Positions 17,040-24,663 of a stretch of DNA of 64,000 nucleotides are shown one piece after another. The DNA is from Nocardioides massiliensis (GTDB taxonomy: Bacteria; Actinomycetota; Actinomycetes; Propionibacteriales; Nocardioidaceae), in contig NZ_JAUSQM010000001.1 in assembly GCF_030811215.1 (NCBI RefSeq), positions 1,612,001 to 1,676,000 on the forward strand, written 5' to 3'. The number at the start of each line of letters is the position of its first letter. The stretch's first letter is position 1. A program made the position numbers and the translations under genes. Below the pieces are notes generated by a model, which did no database searches, was not told the origin of the DNA, and saw only the letters and a program-made list of their open reading frames with translations.

Positions 17040-20000
17040 GCTACGTCGGTGCTCGCGTGCGGCCCCTCGACTGGGACGACCGGACGCGCGGGCGGGTGCT
17101 CTTCACCGCGGACCTGAGCACCCCCGAGCACCTGCACGCCGCGGTTCTGCGTTCGCCCCACCCGTACGCGGAGATCGTCACGCTGGACGTCTCGGCCGCC
17201 GAGCGTATGCCCGGCGTGCACGCTGTGATCACCAAGGACGACTTCCGGCCGGGGATCACCTACCTGCACCGGGGGGCGCCCCTCTCGGATCGTCCGCCAC
17301 TGGCCGACTCGGTGGTGCGGCACGTGGGTCAGGAGGTCGCGGCGGTGGCGGCGGAGACGCCCGCGATCGCGCGCGCGGCACTCGCCGCAATCAAGGTGAA
17401 GTACCGGGTCCGGCGTGCTCCCCTGACCCCCCGGGCGGCTCTCGAGCCGGCCGCACGCCGCCTGCACGAGCGCGTCACTGATGAGGCGAACGTCGCCGTG
17501 CTGCTGCGGACCGACTGGGGCGACGTCGCCTCGGGCCAGGCAGCAGGCATCCACACGGTGGAGGGTGAGTACGTCTACCCGAGCGTGTCCCACGCCTGCA
17601 TGGAGCCCAACACCACGCTGGCAGCGTGGGACGAGGAGGGCCAACGCGTCGAGCTGTGGACCTCGACCCAAGCGCCATGGTTCATCGCCAAGGAAGTCGC
17701 GCACCTGCTCGAGATCCCGCACAGCCACGTCATCTGCCGCGAGGTGGCGGTGGGCGGGGGCTTCGGGTCCAAGTCGAAGGCCAGCGAGCACGAGGTCCTG
17801 GCGGCCGCGCTCTCCCGCAAGGCCCGGCGTCCGGTGCTGCTGGAGCTGACCCGCGAGGAGGAGTTCGGCGCCAACAAGCCCCGCCACCGGTTCGAGACCC
17901 GACTGCGGACCTCCGCCGACGCCCGCGGGACCATTCGGCTCTTCGACGCCGACATCCTGGTCGACAACGGAAGCTACAACCACATGGGTTCGTCGGTGAT
18001 GCGCGTCGGTGTCATCACCCTTGGCTCGATGTACCGCCCTGACGGCGCTCGCTTCGCAGCGCGACTCGTGGACACGGCCACGCAGCCGGGCGGCCAGTTC
18101 CGCGGTTATGGGACCCCCCAGGTGTCGCTGGCGGTCGAGTCCCAGGTGGACGACCTCGCCCGCGAGCTGGGCCTCGACCCGCTCCAGATGCGCCTGGACA
18201 ACCTCGGGCCCGAGTACGCCACCACGCTGTGCGGCTACGCCGTCACCACCTCCCGCCTCGAGGACTGCCTGCGCGCCGTACGCGACGGACTGGACTGGGA
18301 CCAGCGCAAGGAGGAGCACCGCAGCGACCGGGCAGACCGGGGTCTGGGCGTCGCAGCCGGAATGCACGGCAGCGGTGCCTACGCCTACGAGATGGCCAAC
18401 CGCAGCGACGCCGCAGTCGACGTCTTCGCCGACGGCCGGGTCCGGGTGCGCCACGGCAGCGCCGACGCCGGAACGGGACAGAACACGATCCTCGCGCAGA
18501 TCGCCGCGACCGAGCTCGGCGTCGATCTCGACGACGTCGACGTGCTCTCGATGGACAGTGAGCTGACGCCCTTCGAGCTCGGCGCGTGGTCGTCCCGGGG
18601 CACCCACATGACCGGATCGTCGGTCGGCCTCGCGGCGCGCGAGCTCCGGGACAAGATCCGCGCCCTGGCCGCGGTCAAGCTCGGCAGCGACGACGTCGAG
18701 CTCCGCGACGGCAAGGCCGTCGCCCCCACCGGCGAGGTGGATCTCGGCGACCTGGTGTTGCTCAGCGACGAGGCGCGCGACGGTTGCCTGAGCCACGAAG
18801 TGAGCTACGTCCTCGACGGCACCGAGATGATCTCGCCGGACAAGGACCGGTTCAACCTGTCGCCGACCTACGCGTACGCCGCCCACGGTGCCCTCGTGGA
18901 GGTGGACCGTCGTACGGGGAAGGTGCAGGTCCTCGACTACGTCGCTGCTCACGATGTCGGCACGGCGCTCAACCCCACCGCAGTGGAGGGGCAGATCGCT
19001 GGCGGTGCCGCGATGGGTCTCGGCGCCGCGCTGGGCGAGGAGCTAATCCGCGAGGGGGGCCGGGTGGTCAACTCCACCTACCTCCACTACGCCATGCCGC
19101 GCTCGGCCGACTTGCCGTCCATCCGTCCGGTGATCGTCAACGCCGACGACCCCGCTGGCCCCTATGGCGCCAAGAGCGTCGGGGAGATGTCGATCATCCC
19201 TCCGGGTGCCGCTATCGCCAACGCGGTCGCGGACGCGGTCGGTGTGCGCATCACCGAGCTGCCGATCACGCCCGACAAGGTCCTCACCGCGCTGGCGCGC
19301 CAGGAGGGCCGGGTACGCCGCCACGGCTTGTGGCGTCGTCCGGATCGCTGGTGGATCGCCCTGCTGCGGTGGCTCTATCCACGCGGGTTGCACAGCGCAC
19401 TCCACCGCTGGGGCACCAAGCTGGGGCCGAAGGCGAGGAGCTCCGCGCCGCCTGCCCCGCCGAGGGTCCTGCGACCCGACACCGTCGATGAGCTGACGGC
19501 GGCGACGGTGGACGGCGCACAACCGATCGGCGGGGGGACCGACGCCGTCGTCGAGCGCGAGCGACAGAGCCGACCGGCGCCGGTGCTCATCTCGACGATC
19601 GGCGTGCCGTCGATGCGCCTCATCCGCCAGGACGGCGATGCGTTGCGGATCGGCGCCGCGGTGACCCTGGCTGAGCTCGAGGAGTCACTGCCGGAGTCGC
19701 TCGGCTACGTGGTGGCCGCCGTCGCGAGCATCGCCTCGCCCCAGATCCGCAACTCGGCCACGGTGGGCGGCAACCTCGCTCAGGAGAAGCGGTGCTGGTT
19801 CTTCCGCAACGGCTTTTCGTGCTACAAGCGCAACGGGGTCACCAGCCCGTGCTACGCGGTGGATGGCGACCATCGGTTCCAGCACGCCGTCATCGACGGC
19901 CATCGGTGCCAGGCCGTGACCCCTTCGGACCTGGGAACGGTGCTGCAGGTCGCCGACGCCCGGGTCGTCATCGCACGCGGCGAGGCTCGGCGCCAGCTGT

Positions 20001-20407
20001 CCCTGGCTGACCTCTATGACGGGCCGGGTGAGCTGGCGCTCCACGAGGGTGAGGTCATCACCGAGCTGGTCGTCCCGCTGCCGTCGCCGACCAGCCGGTC
20101 GTCGTTCAAGAAGCTCGCGCTCTACCAGGGTGACTTCGCCACGGCGTCCGCCACCGTCAGCGCGGACATCGTGAACGGCGTCTGGTCCAACGTCCGGATC
20201 GTCCTCGGCGCCATCGGGCCGGTCCCGTGGCGGGCGACGGAGACCGAGCGTGCTCTCGACGGCACGACCCCTTCGGCGGCGGGAGTACGTTCACTGTTGG
20301 ACCGCGAGCTCAACGCACACGCGCACCCGTTGGCCAACAACGCGTGGAAGCTCGACGCCGTCGCCGGACTCGTCGAGCACGCCGTGGAGGACCTGCTCGC
20401 GAGCTGA
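17036..20407 (+). CDS. Fused molybdopterin + FAD subunit of a molybdenum hydroxylase
   Basis: A 1123-residue fusion. Residues 1 to about 755 are the molybdopterin-binding large subunit: GGGFGSKSKASEHEV, the cofactor loop QFRGYGTPQ, and AKSVGEMS with the probable catalytic Glu. A Trp/Arg-rich linker of about 55 residues follows (RRPDRWWIALLRWLYPRG), then the FAD medium subunit with IGGGTDA and NSATVGGNLAQ. Directly after that lies a four-Cys loop (C920, C929, C939, C958), at the place where 4-hydroxybenzoyl-CoA reductase beta subunits bind an extra [4Fe-4S] cluster (family knowledge). These subunits are normally separate genes. It likely hydroxylates an aromatic or N-heteroaromatic ring. GTG 17036 is set by the GTGA overlap. 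Confidence 0.92.
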   Translation: MSYVGARVRPLDWDDRTRGRVLFTADLSTPEHLHAAVLRSPHPYAEIVTLDVSAAERMPGVHAVITKDDFRPGITYLHRGAPLSDRPPLADSVVRHVGQEVAAVAAETPAIARAALAAIKVKYRVRRAPLTPRAALEPAARRLHERVTDEANVAVLLRTDWGDVASGQAAGIHTVEGEYVYPSVSHACMEPNTTLAAWDEEGQRVELWTSTQAPWFIAKEVAHLLEIPHSHVICREVAVGGGFGSKSKASEHEVLAAALSRKARRPVLLELTREEEFGANKPRHRFETRLRTSADARGTIRLFDADILVDNGSYNHMGSSVMRVGVITLGSMYRPDGARFAARLVDTATQPGGQFRGYGTPQVSLAVESQVDDLARELGLDPLQMRLDNLGPEYATTLCGYAVTTSRLEDCLRAVRDGLDWDQRKEEHRSDRADRGLGVAAGMHGSGAYAYEMANRSDAAVDVFADGRVRVRHGSADAGTGQNTILAQIAATELGVDLDDVDVLSMDSELTPFELGAWSSRGTHMTGSSVGLAARELRDKIRALAAVKLGSDDVELRDGKAVAPTGEVDLGDLVLLSDEARDGCLSHEVSYVLDGTEMISPDKDRFNLSPTYAYAAHGALVEVDRRTGKVQVLDYVAAHDVGTALNPTAVEGQIAGGAAMGLGAALGEELIREGGRVVNSTYLHYAMPRSADLPSIRPVIVNADDPAGPYGAKSVGEMSIIPPGAAIANAVADAVGVRITELPITPDKVLTALARQEGRVRRHGLWRRPDRWWIALLRWLYPRGLHSALHRWGTKLGPKARSSAPPAPPRVLRPDTVDELTAATVDGAQPIGGGTDAVVERERQSRPAPVLISTIGVPSMRLIRQDGDALRIGAAVTLAELEESLPESLGYVVAAVASIASPQIRNSATVGGNLAQEKRCWFFRNGFSCYKRNGVTSPCYAVDGDHRFQHAVIDGHRCQAVTPSDLGTVLQVADARVVIARGEARRQLSLADLYDGPGELALHEGEVITELVVPLPSPTSRSSFKKLALYQGDFATASATVSADIVNGVWSNVRIVLGAIGPVPWRATETERALDGTTPSAAGVRSLLDRELNAHAHPLANNAWKLDAVAGLVEHAVEDLLAS

Positions 20408-20418
20408 GCGGCGCCGAC

Positions 20419-21396
20419 TCAGGCGTGGCAGTCGTCCAGCAGCGTCTGCAAGACCGCCGTCGACGCGGACTCTCCGCTGAGGGCCACCGACAGCACCAGC
20501 CTGGCCTGGAGCGCGGTCAGCTCACCCGCACTCAACAGCGGGGCGGTCTCGGCCGCCCCGGTCGTACGACCGCGGGCGGTGCGGCGTGCCAGGCAGATCG
20601 CGACCCCGGCCTCGTGCGCCGCCCGGAGGGCGTCGAGCTCGGCGGCGGGTGGGAACCCTGCACCCAGGCCGACCGCAACGATGCCGCGCGCGCCGGCCTG
20701 CACCGCAGCCTGCACCAGCGTGCCGTCGGAGCCCAGGTGGGAAGCGAGCTGGAAGACCGGGGCCAGGTCGGCGGGCAGCTCGGAGCCGACCAGGGGGGAG
20801 GCAGAGCCGCTGCGGTGGATCTTCGGGCGTCGGCCCGGCTCCACGGTCCCGAGGCGGACGCCGCTCGCGCTGAACGCATCGACGTCGGCAGTATGACTCT
20901 TCGTCAGTCCCACCGGGTGGAGGACCGCGTCGTCGGAGACGACCACGGTCCCGGCGCGGAGACCCTCGGCACTCCCTGCGAGCGTCAGGGACGCGAAGAG
21001 ATTCGCGTGCGCATCGGTCCCGAGGGCCGTCGGCGGCCGCATGGCGGCAGTCACGACCACCGGGACGGGTGCCGGTCCGAACAACCACAGCAGGAAGGCG
21101 ACCTCCTCCAGGGCGTTGGATCCCAACGAGACGACCGCGCCCGAGACCGTGCGCGGGTCGAGGTCGCGCAAGCGTCGCGCCAGATCGAGCACGAGCGCAG
21201 GGGAGAGGTTGTGGCTGGCGCCGGCAGCGATCTGCTCGACGACGACAGCCGGGCCCGCGGCCGGCCACTGCGCCAACAGGGCGGTGGCGTCCACGGTCTG
21301 GCCGGTGCGGAAGTAGCGGTGGCGGTCCAGGGCGTCATGACCCTGTGCCTGGATGGTGCCTCCGAGGGCGAACCAGTGCACCGATCGGTCGGTCAT
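20419..21396 (-). CDS. Asparaginase-family amidohydrolase with altered active site
   Basis: A 325-residue protein with the asparaginase/glutaminase fold. The first catalytic Thr is kept in ALGGT14I, and the Lys of the second triad is K166 in LTKSHT. The usual HGTDTxEE, which supplies Thr and Asp, instead reads SLGS93N94ALEE. The substrate is therefore probably not asparagine; another amide or a lactam-derived acid is possible. It overlaps the preceding hydrolase by ATGA and ends 11 nt from the convergent molybdenum hydroxylase gene. In this trio it may release ammonia from a maleamate-like intermediate (inference). Confidence 0.82.
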   Translation of the reverse strand: MTDRSVHWFALGGTIQAQGHDALDRHRYFRTGQTVDATALLAQWPAAGPAVVVEQIAAGASHNLSPALVLDLARRLRDLDPRTVSGAVVSLGSNALEEVAFLLWLFGPAPVPVVVTAAMRPPTALGTDAHANLFASLTLAGSAEGLRAGTVVVSDDAVLHPVGLTKSHTADVDAFSASGVRLGTVEPGRRPKIHRSGSASPLVGSELPADLAPVFQLASHLGSDGTLVQAAVQAGARGIVAVGLGAGFPPAAELDALRAAHEAGVAICLARRTARGRTTGAAETAPLLSAGELTALQARLVLSVALSGESASTAVLQTLLDDCHA

Positions 21397-22196
21397 CGTG
21401 CTCCTTGGGCTTCGAGCTCGGCGATCAGGGCCGCGGCGAACAAGTCAGGACGGTGGTCAGCGGAGGGCACGCCGGTGTCGTCCAGCACGTCGGTGCGAAC
21501 GGCGGGCGTCGCCGTCAGCGCAGCCACCAGCGCGGGCACGTCGGGCAGCGAGTACGCGTCTTCCGCGCCGCAGAGCACGAGCGTGGGGACGGTCACGAGA
21601 CCGGCGCGGTCCTCCATCCGGTAGCGGTTGACCGCTTGGTGTCCCTCCTCGACCCGGTCGAGGACTGCGAGGGCGTCGCGGGTCAGGCGGTCGAGCAGGT
21701 CCGGACGGTCCGCGGGGTAGAAGTCACGCCGGCGCGCCCAGAGCTGGCCGACGTGTGCGCCGTCGGGGGACGGGTCGACGTGATCGATCGGCGGCGCCGA
21801 CGCGACCCGCTCCCGGCGTGGCTGGTCGACCCAGGGAACGCCGGAGAGGGCCAACCCGGTCACGCGTCGGTCGCCGCGGGCGGCGACCTCCATGGCGACC
21901 ACGCCCCCGGTGTGGTGCCCGACGAGGAGGACGTCCTCGAGGTCGAGCGCGGTCAACAGATCTGCGACACCATCGGCGAAGAGCTCGATGCTGAACGGCT
22001 CGTCGACGCGCGCCGAGGCGCCGAATCCCACCGTGTCCATGGCGATCGCTCGGCAGTGCCCGGCGAGCAGCGGGATGACGTCGCGGAACTCGTCCCAGCT
22101 GCGGGGTGTCTGGTGCAGGAGGAGCACCGGGCGGCCCGAACCGACCTCGACGTAGTGCAGCTGACCGAAGCGCGACGGCGCGTACCCCTTCATCAT
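21393..22196 (-). CDS. Alpha/beta hydrolase with Thr at the nucleophile position
   Basis: A 267-residue alpha/beta-hydrolase. The nucleophile elbow reads GHHT96GG, so Thr occupies the usual Ser position; the acid lies in LCGAEDAYS and a His in SADHRPD. The oxyanion region is HQTPRSWDEF. The ATG at 22196 gives an ATGA overlap with the upstream gene; a second in-frame ATG follows immediately. It could be an unusual amidase/esterase like N-formylmaleamate deformylase, or a low-activity homologue. Fold is sure; reaction is not. Confidence 0.82.
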   Translation of the reverse strand: MMKGYAPSRFGQLHYVEVGSGRPVLLLHQTPRSWDEFRDVIPLLAGHCRAIAMDTVGFGASARVDEPFSIELFADGVADLLTALDLEDVLLVGHHTGGVVAMEVAARGDRRVTGLALSGVPWVDQPRRERVASAPPIDHVDPSPDGAHVGQLWARRRDFYPADRPDLLDRLTRDALAVLDRVEEGHQAVNRYRMEDRAGLVTVPTLVLCGAEDAYSLPDVPALVAALTATPAVRTDVLDDTGVPSADHRPDLFAAALIAELEAQGAR

Positions 22197-22936
22197 CGAA
22201 CAACCTCTGTGGCGGGCAGGGCGGCGGCACGAGCAGCCAGGAGACGGCCGTAGTCGGGCGAGACAGGTTCGAGCCCCAAGTGGAGAAGTACGAGACGAAG
22301 CAATGCTTGGTTGCTGGTGACCACCGGAAGGCCGCAGAGATCCTCTAGCTCGCCGATGATCTCCGCAGTCTGGACACCGGCACAGCTGATCAGCACGGCG
22401 TCGATGGCGGCCGGGTCGAGCCCACCGACCTCGCGACGCCACGTGTCATGGGGGATCGCACCCTGCTCCGTCGGCGTGGCGCAGGCCGGGCCGGCGGTCG
22501 CCACCACCGTGAAGCCGTGGTCGGCGAGGTAGGAGATCTCGTGCTCCTCGACCTCGGGCGGGTAGGGGTTGACCAAGGCGATGCGGCGCGCATCCAGAGC
22601 CAGGAGCGCCTGCTCGACCGCGTCGATGGTGGTCACTGCCGAGATGCCGGTCGCTGCAGTGATCCGGGCAGTGACGACCTCGGGCCCGGCGAGCAGGCTG
22701 GCGGCGGTGCAGTTGAAGGCGATCAGGTCGACCTCCGCGTCCGCCAGCAGCAACGCGTTGCGCTCGAGGTCTCGGATCATCGCGAGGTCGTCGGCTGCGC
22801 TCGTAGCGGCGAAGGGCATGCGGGTGGTGACGACCTGGACGCCCGCAGGAGCCATCATCTGCAGCTCGTAGTCGCACAGCCCGCCGGACGGATAGAGCTG
22901 GCCGACACGTGCTCGGTGGCCGAAGCCGAGTGCCAC
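22193..22936 (-). CDS. Asp/Glu racemase superfamily protein, maleate isomerase-like
   Basis: A 247-residue protein of the Asp/Glu/hydantoin racemase - arylmalonate decarboxylase - maleate isomerase superfamily. Both active-site cysteines are present, in FNCTAAS and SCAGVQT. The GTG at 22936 is preferred because AGGAGG lies 4 nt upstream; a longer GTG start at 22957 has no binding site. It is first in a reverse trio with a hydrolase and an asparaginase-like protein, an arrangement reminiscent of the end of nicotinate degradation, in which maleate isomerase makes fumarate. A second member lies at 50760-51518. Confidence 0.82.
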   Translation of the reverse strand: MALGFGHRARVGQLYPSGGLCDYELQMMAPAGVQVVTTRMPFAATSAADDLAMIRDLERNALLLADAEVDLIAFNCTAASLLAGPEVVTARITAATGISAVTTIDAVEQALLALDARRIALVNPYPPEVEEHEISYLADHGFTVVATAGPACATPTEQGAIPHDTWRREVGGLDPAAIDAVLISCAGVQTAEIIGELEDLCGLPVVTSNQALLRLVLLHLGLEPVSPDYGRLLAARAAALPATEVVR

Positions 22937-23085
22937 GGGGCCTCCTAGAGTCGTCACACCATCGCACTGAAGTTAGGCGCCGCTCGGGGGCGCTGGGTCG
23001 GTATGTCCCGTGGGATGGACCCTGGCAGTACGGATCCACCGGCGCTGCCCCCGGGTGACTCGGCTCACCTGCGTAGTGCTTGCAA

Positions 23086-23105
23086 GTGCTAGCAAAAGTT
23101 AGCAC
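23086..23105. promoter_or_regulatory. Inverted repeat upstream of XRE regulator
   Basis: GTGCTAGC-AAAA-GTTAGCAC is a 20-bp inverted repeat (7 of 8 pairs) ending 9 nt before the XRE start. Part of the half-site also recurs just upstream (TGCTTGCAA). It is probably an autoregulatory operator for the adjacent XRE protein, and could also act on the divergent gene at 22936. Confidence 0.5.
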
Positions 23106-23114
23106 CATGGAGTC

Positions 23115-23564
23115 ATGGCACGAAGCAAGGTGGGCGCGCAGGCGGCCAAGGTCACCGGAGCGGTCAACGAGACCGTCGGGACCCTGGGCGAATACCTGCG
23201 CGACCAGCGGCAGAGCGCGCAGCTGTCACTGCGCCAGCTCGCTGAGCAGACCGGGGTGTCCAACCCCTATCTGAGCCAGATCGAGCGCGGACTGCGCAAG
23301 CCGTCGGCCGAGGTGTTGCAGCAGCTCGCGAAGGCGCTACGGATCTCCGCGGAGCAGCTCTACGTCCACGCCGGCATCCTCCGACCCGAGGACGGTGAGG
23401 TGCGCTCCGTCGAGCTGGCGATCCTCGCCGACTCCGGGCTCACCGAGCGCCAGAAGCAGACCCTGCTCGATGTCTACGCCTCGTTCCGCGCCGCCAATGG
23501 TGCGGAGGCGGCATCCACCCAGACCCCCCAGGCCGGTACCTCGCCGGCCACAGAGAAGGAGTGA
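23115..23564 (+). CDS. XRE-family regulator (Rv0474-like)
   Basis: A 149-residue protein with a helix-turn-helix of the Cro/XRE type at about residues 30-85 (LSLRQLAEQTGVSNPYLSQIERG) and an Ala/Thr-rich tail. Length, motif and the following HbhA-like and DUF2516 genes match Rv0474-Rv0476 of mycobacteria (conserved order known to me, not searched here). The ATG at 23115 has only a weak GGAG close by. It shares its stop region with the next gene and probably regulates it together with itself through the inverted repeat at 23086. Confidence 0.85.
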   Translation: MARSKVGAQAAKVTGAVNETVGTLGEYLRDQRQSAQLSLRQLAEQTGVSNPYLSQIERGLRKPSAEVLQQLAKALRISAEQLYVHAGILRPEDGEVRSVELAILADSGLTERQKQTLLDVYASFRAANGAEAASTQTPQAGTSPATEKE

Positions 23565-23572
23565 ATCCACTC

Positions 23573-24217
23573 ATGGCCATCAAGCTCACCACCCCGCAGG
23601 TGCCCACCGAGGTCACGCGTCCGCTGTATGCCGTCGTCGGTGCCACCGACCTCGTTGTCGAGAAGGCCCGCGCCTACGCCGGCGTCGCCCAGACCATCGT
23701 CATCGACCGCTTCGGCAAGGTCGAGCGCGACCCCAAGGCGCTGCGCGACCAGACCCTCACCCTCGTCGCGACCCGCGTCGACGGGCTCACCAAGGACGCC
23801 AAGGCCGCCCAGGACCGCGCTGCCGCCCGCGTGCTCGAGCTGCAGGCCGACGCCCAGGCCGTGCCGGCCAAGGTCGAGGCGTACGTCGCGGAGACCCTCG
23901 CCGAGGTCACCGGCACCTACGGTGACCTCGCCGCCCGCGGCGAGAAGCTGATCGGCCGGGTCCGTACGCAGGAGTCGACGCAGGAGACCAAGCAGGCCGC
24001 CTCGACGACCACGGCCAAGGCGAAGACCACCCGCACCCAGGGCACGGCTGCGGCCAAGAAGACCGCCAAGAAGACGACCTCGACCGCCAAGAAGTCGGCG
24101 AAGAAGTCGTCCGGTCCGGCCAAGAGCAGCGCCAAGGCTACCGGCACCGCCGCGAAGAAGTCGGCGAAGTCGGCCGCCAAGGCCACCGCTGACGCTGGGG
24201 CGAAGGTCGGCGACTGA
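23573..24217 (+). CDS. Heparin-binding haemagglutinin (HbhA)-like protein
   Basis: A 214-residue protein with the HbhA layout: an alpha-helical coiled-coil-like body (about residues 20-130, rich in Ala, Val, Glu and Arg) and a C-terminal tail of repeated Lys/Ala motifs (KKTAKKTTSTAKKSAKKSS), which in mycobacterial HbhA binds heparan sulfate. In a non-pathogen it may have a cell-envelope, DNA- or lipid-associated role. AAGGAG lies 13 nt before ATG 23573; a GTG at 23561 overlapping the upstream stop is an alternative start. A strong hairpin follows the gene. Confidence 0.8.
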   Translation: MAIKLTTPQVPTEVTRPLYAVVGATDLVVEKARAYAGVAQTIVIDRFGKVERDPKALRDQTLTLVATRVDGLTKDAKAAQDRAAARVLELQADAQAVPAKVEAYVAETLAEVTGTYGDLAARGEKLIGRVRTQESTQETKQAASTTTAKAKTTRTQGTAAAKKTAKKTTSTAKKSAKKSSGPAKSSAKATGTAAKKSAKSAAKATADAGAKVGD

Positions 24218-24237
24218 GGTCTCGACTTCGCTCGACC
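24218..24237 (+). other. Short stem-loop after hbhA-like gene
   Basis: GGTCTCGA-CTTCGC-TCGACC, right after the stop codon, can fold into a short imperfect stem. It looks like a small intergenic repeat element of the type scattered in actinobacterial genomes, but only one copy is present here, so this is tentative. Confidence 0.3.
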
Positions 24238-24243
24238 GACAAG

Positions 24244-24285
24244 AAGACCTCCACTCCGCCCCTAGACTGGCGGGGTGGAGGTCTT
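24244..24285 (+). terminator. Long hairpin spanning a promoter and a start codon
   Basis: Seventeen consecutive base pairs (one G-U) pair 24244-24260 with 24269-24285 around the 8-nt loop CCTAGACT; TTT begins at the end of the stem. This is a credible intrinsic terminator for the HbhA-like gene. The loop also holds TAGACT (24263-24268), a -10 element 6 nt before the GTG of the next gene, and the GTG itself (24275) sits in the 3' arm. The same bases may therefore stop one transcript and start another. Confidence 0.65.
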
Positions 24286-24562
24286 TGCGGTCCAGAACGG
24301 CATCACCCTCGTCGCCACCCTTGTGTTGTTCGGGGTGAAGGCGTGGGCGTTCATCGACGCCGTCAGCCACCGGGCCGAGGCGTTCCCAGCGGCGGACAAG
24401 CTGACCAAACAGGCGTGGCTGCTGATCACCGGAATCTTCCTCGCCGCCCACATGATCATGTGGAGCCCGCTCGGGCTGATCAACATCGTCGGCACCGTCG
24501 CAGCGTTCGTCTACCTGCTCGACGTGCGGCCGGCGCTGCGGCAGGTCACCGGCCGCCGCTGA
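24275..24562 (+). CDS. DUF2516 family membrane protein (Rv0476-like)
   Basis: A 95-residue membrane protein with hydrophobic segments at about residues 8-25, 47-65 and 67-83, matching the DUF2516 family and the Rv0476 position after hbhA. Function is unknown. The GTG start is probably leaderless, with TAGACT 6 nt upstream, and lies within a long hairpin. It is followed by a separate leaderless promoter for the sugar-nucleotide gene. Confidence 0.8.
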   Translation: MEVFAVQNGITLVATLVLFGVKAWAFIDAVSHRAEAFPAADKLTKQAWLLITGIFLAAHMIMWSPLGLINIVGTVAAFVYLLDVRPALRQVTGRR

Positions 24563-24651
24563 AGGGCAATGCTGGTCGAACGCAACTGCAGGATTGCGTG
24601 AATTGCGGACGGGTAGGACTCGTTTGGCGAGACCAGTCCGCCGTGAGCCCT

Positions 24652-24657
24652 TACCTT
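24652..24657 (+). promoter_or_regulatory. -10 element of a leaderless promoter
   Basis: TACCTT lies 6 nt before the GTG at 24664, the geometry shared by the other leaderless starts in the window. No clear -35 element is seen. Confidence 0.5.
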
Positions 24658-24663
24658 GGGATC

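Noticed and set aside
24000-24200. Repeated AAGAAG/GCCAAG units in the HbhA-like gene as a DNA repeat or CRISPR-like array
   Set aside because: They encode the Lys/Ala-rich tail and vary in length and spacing without unique spacers.
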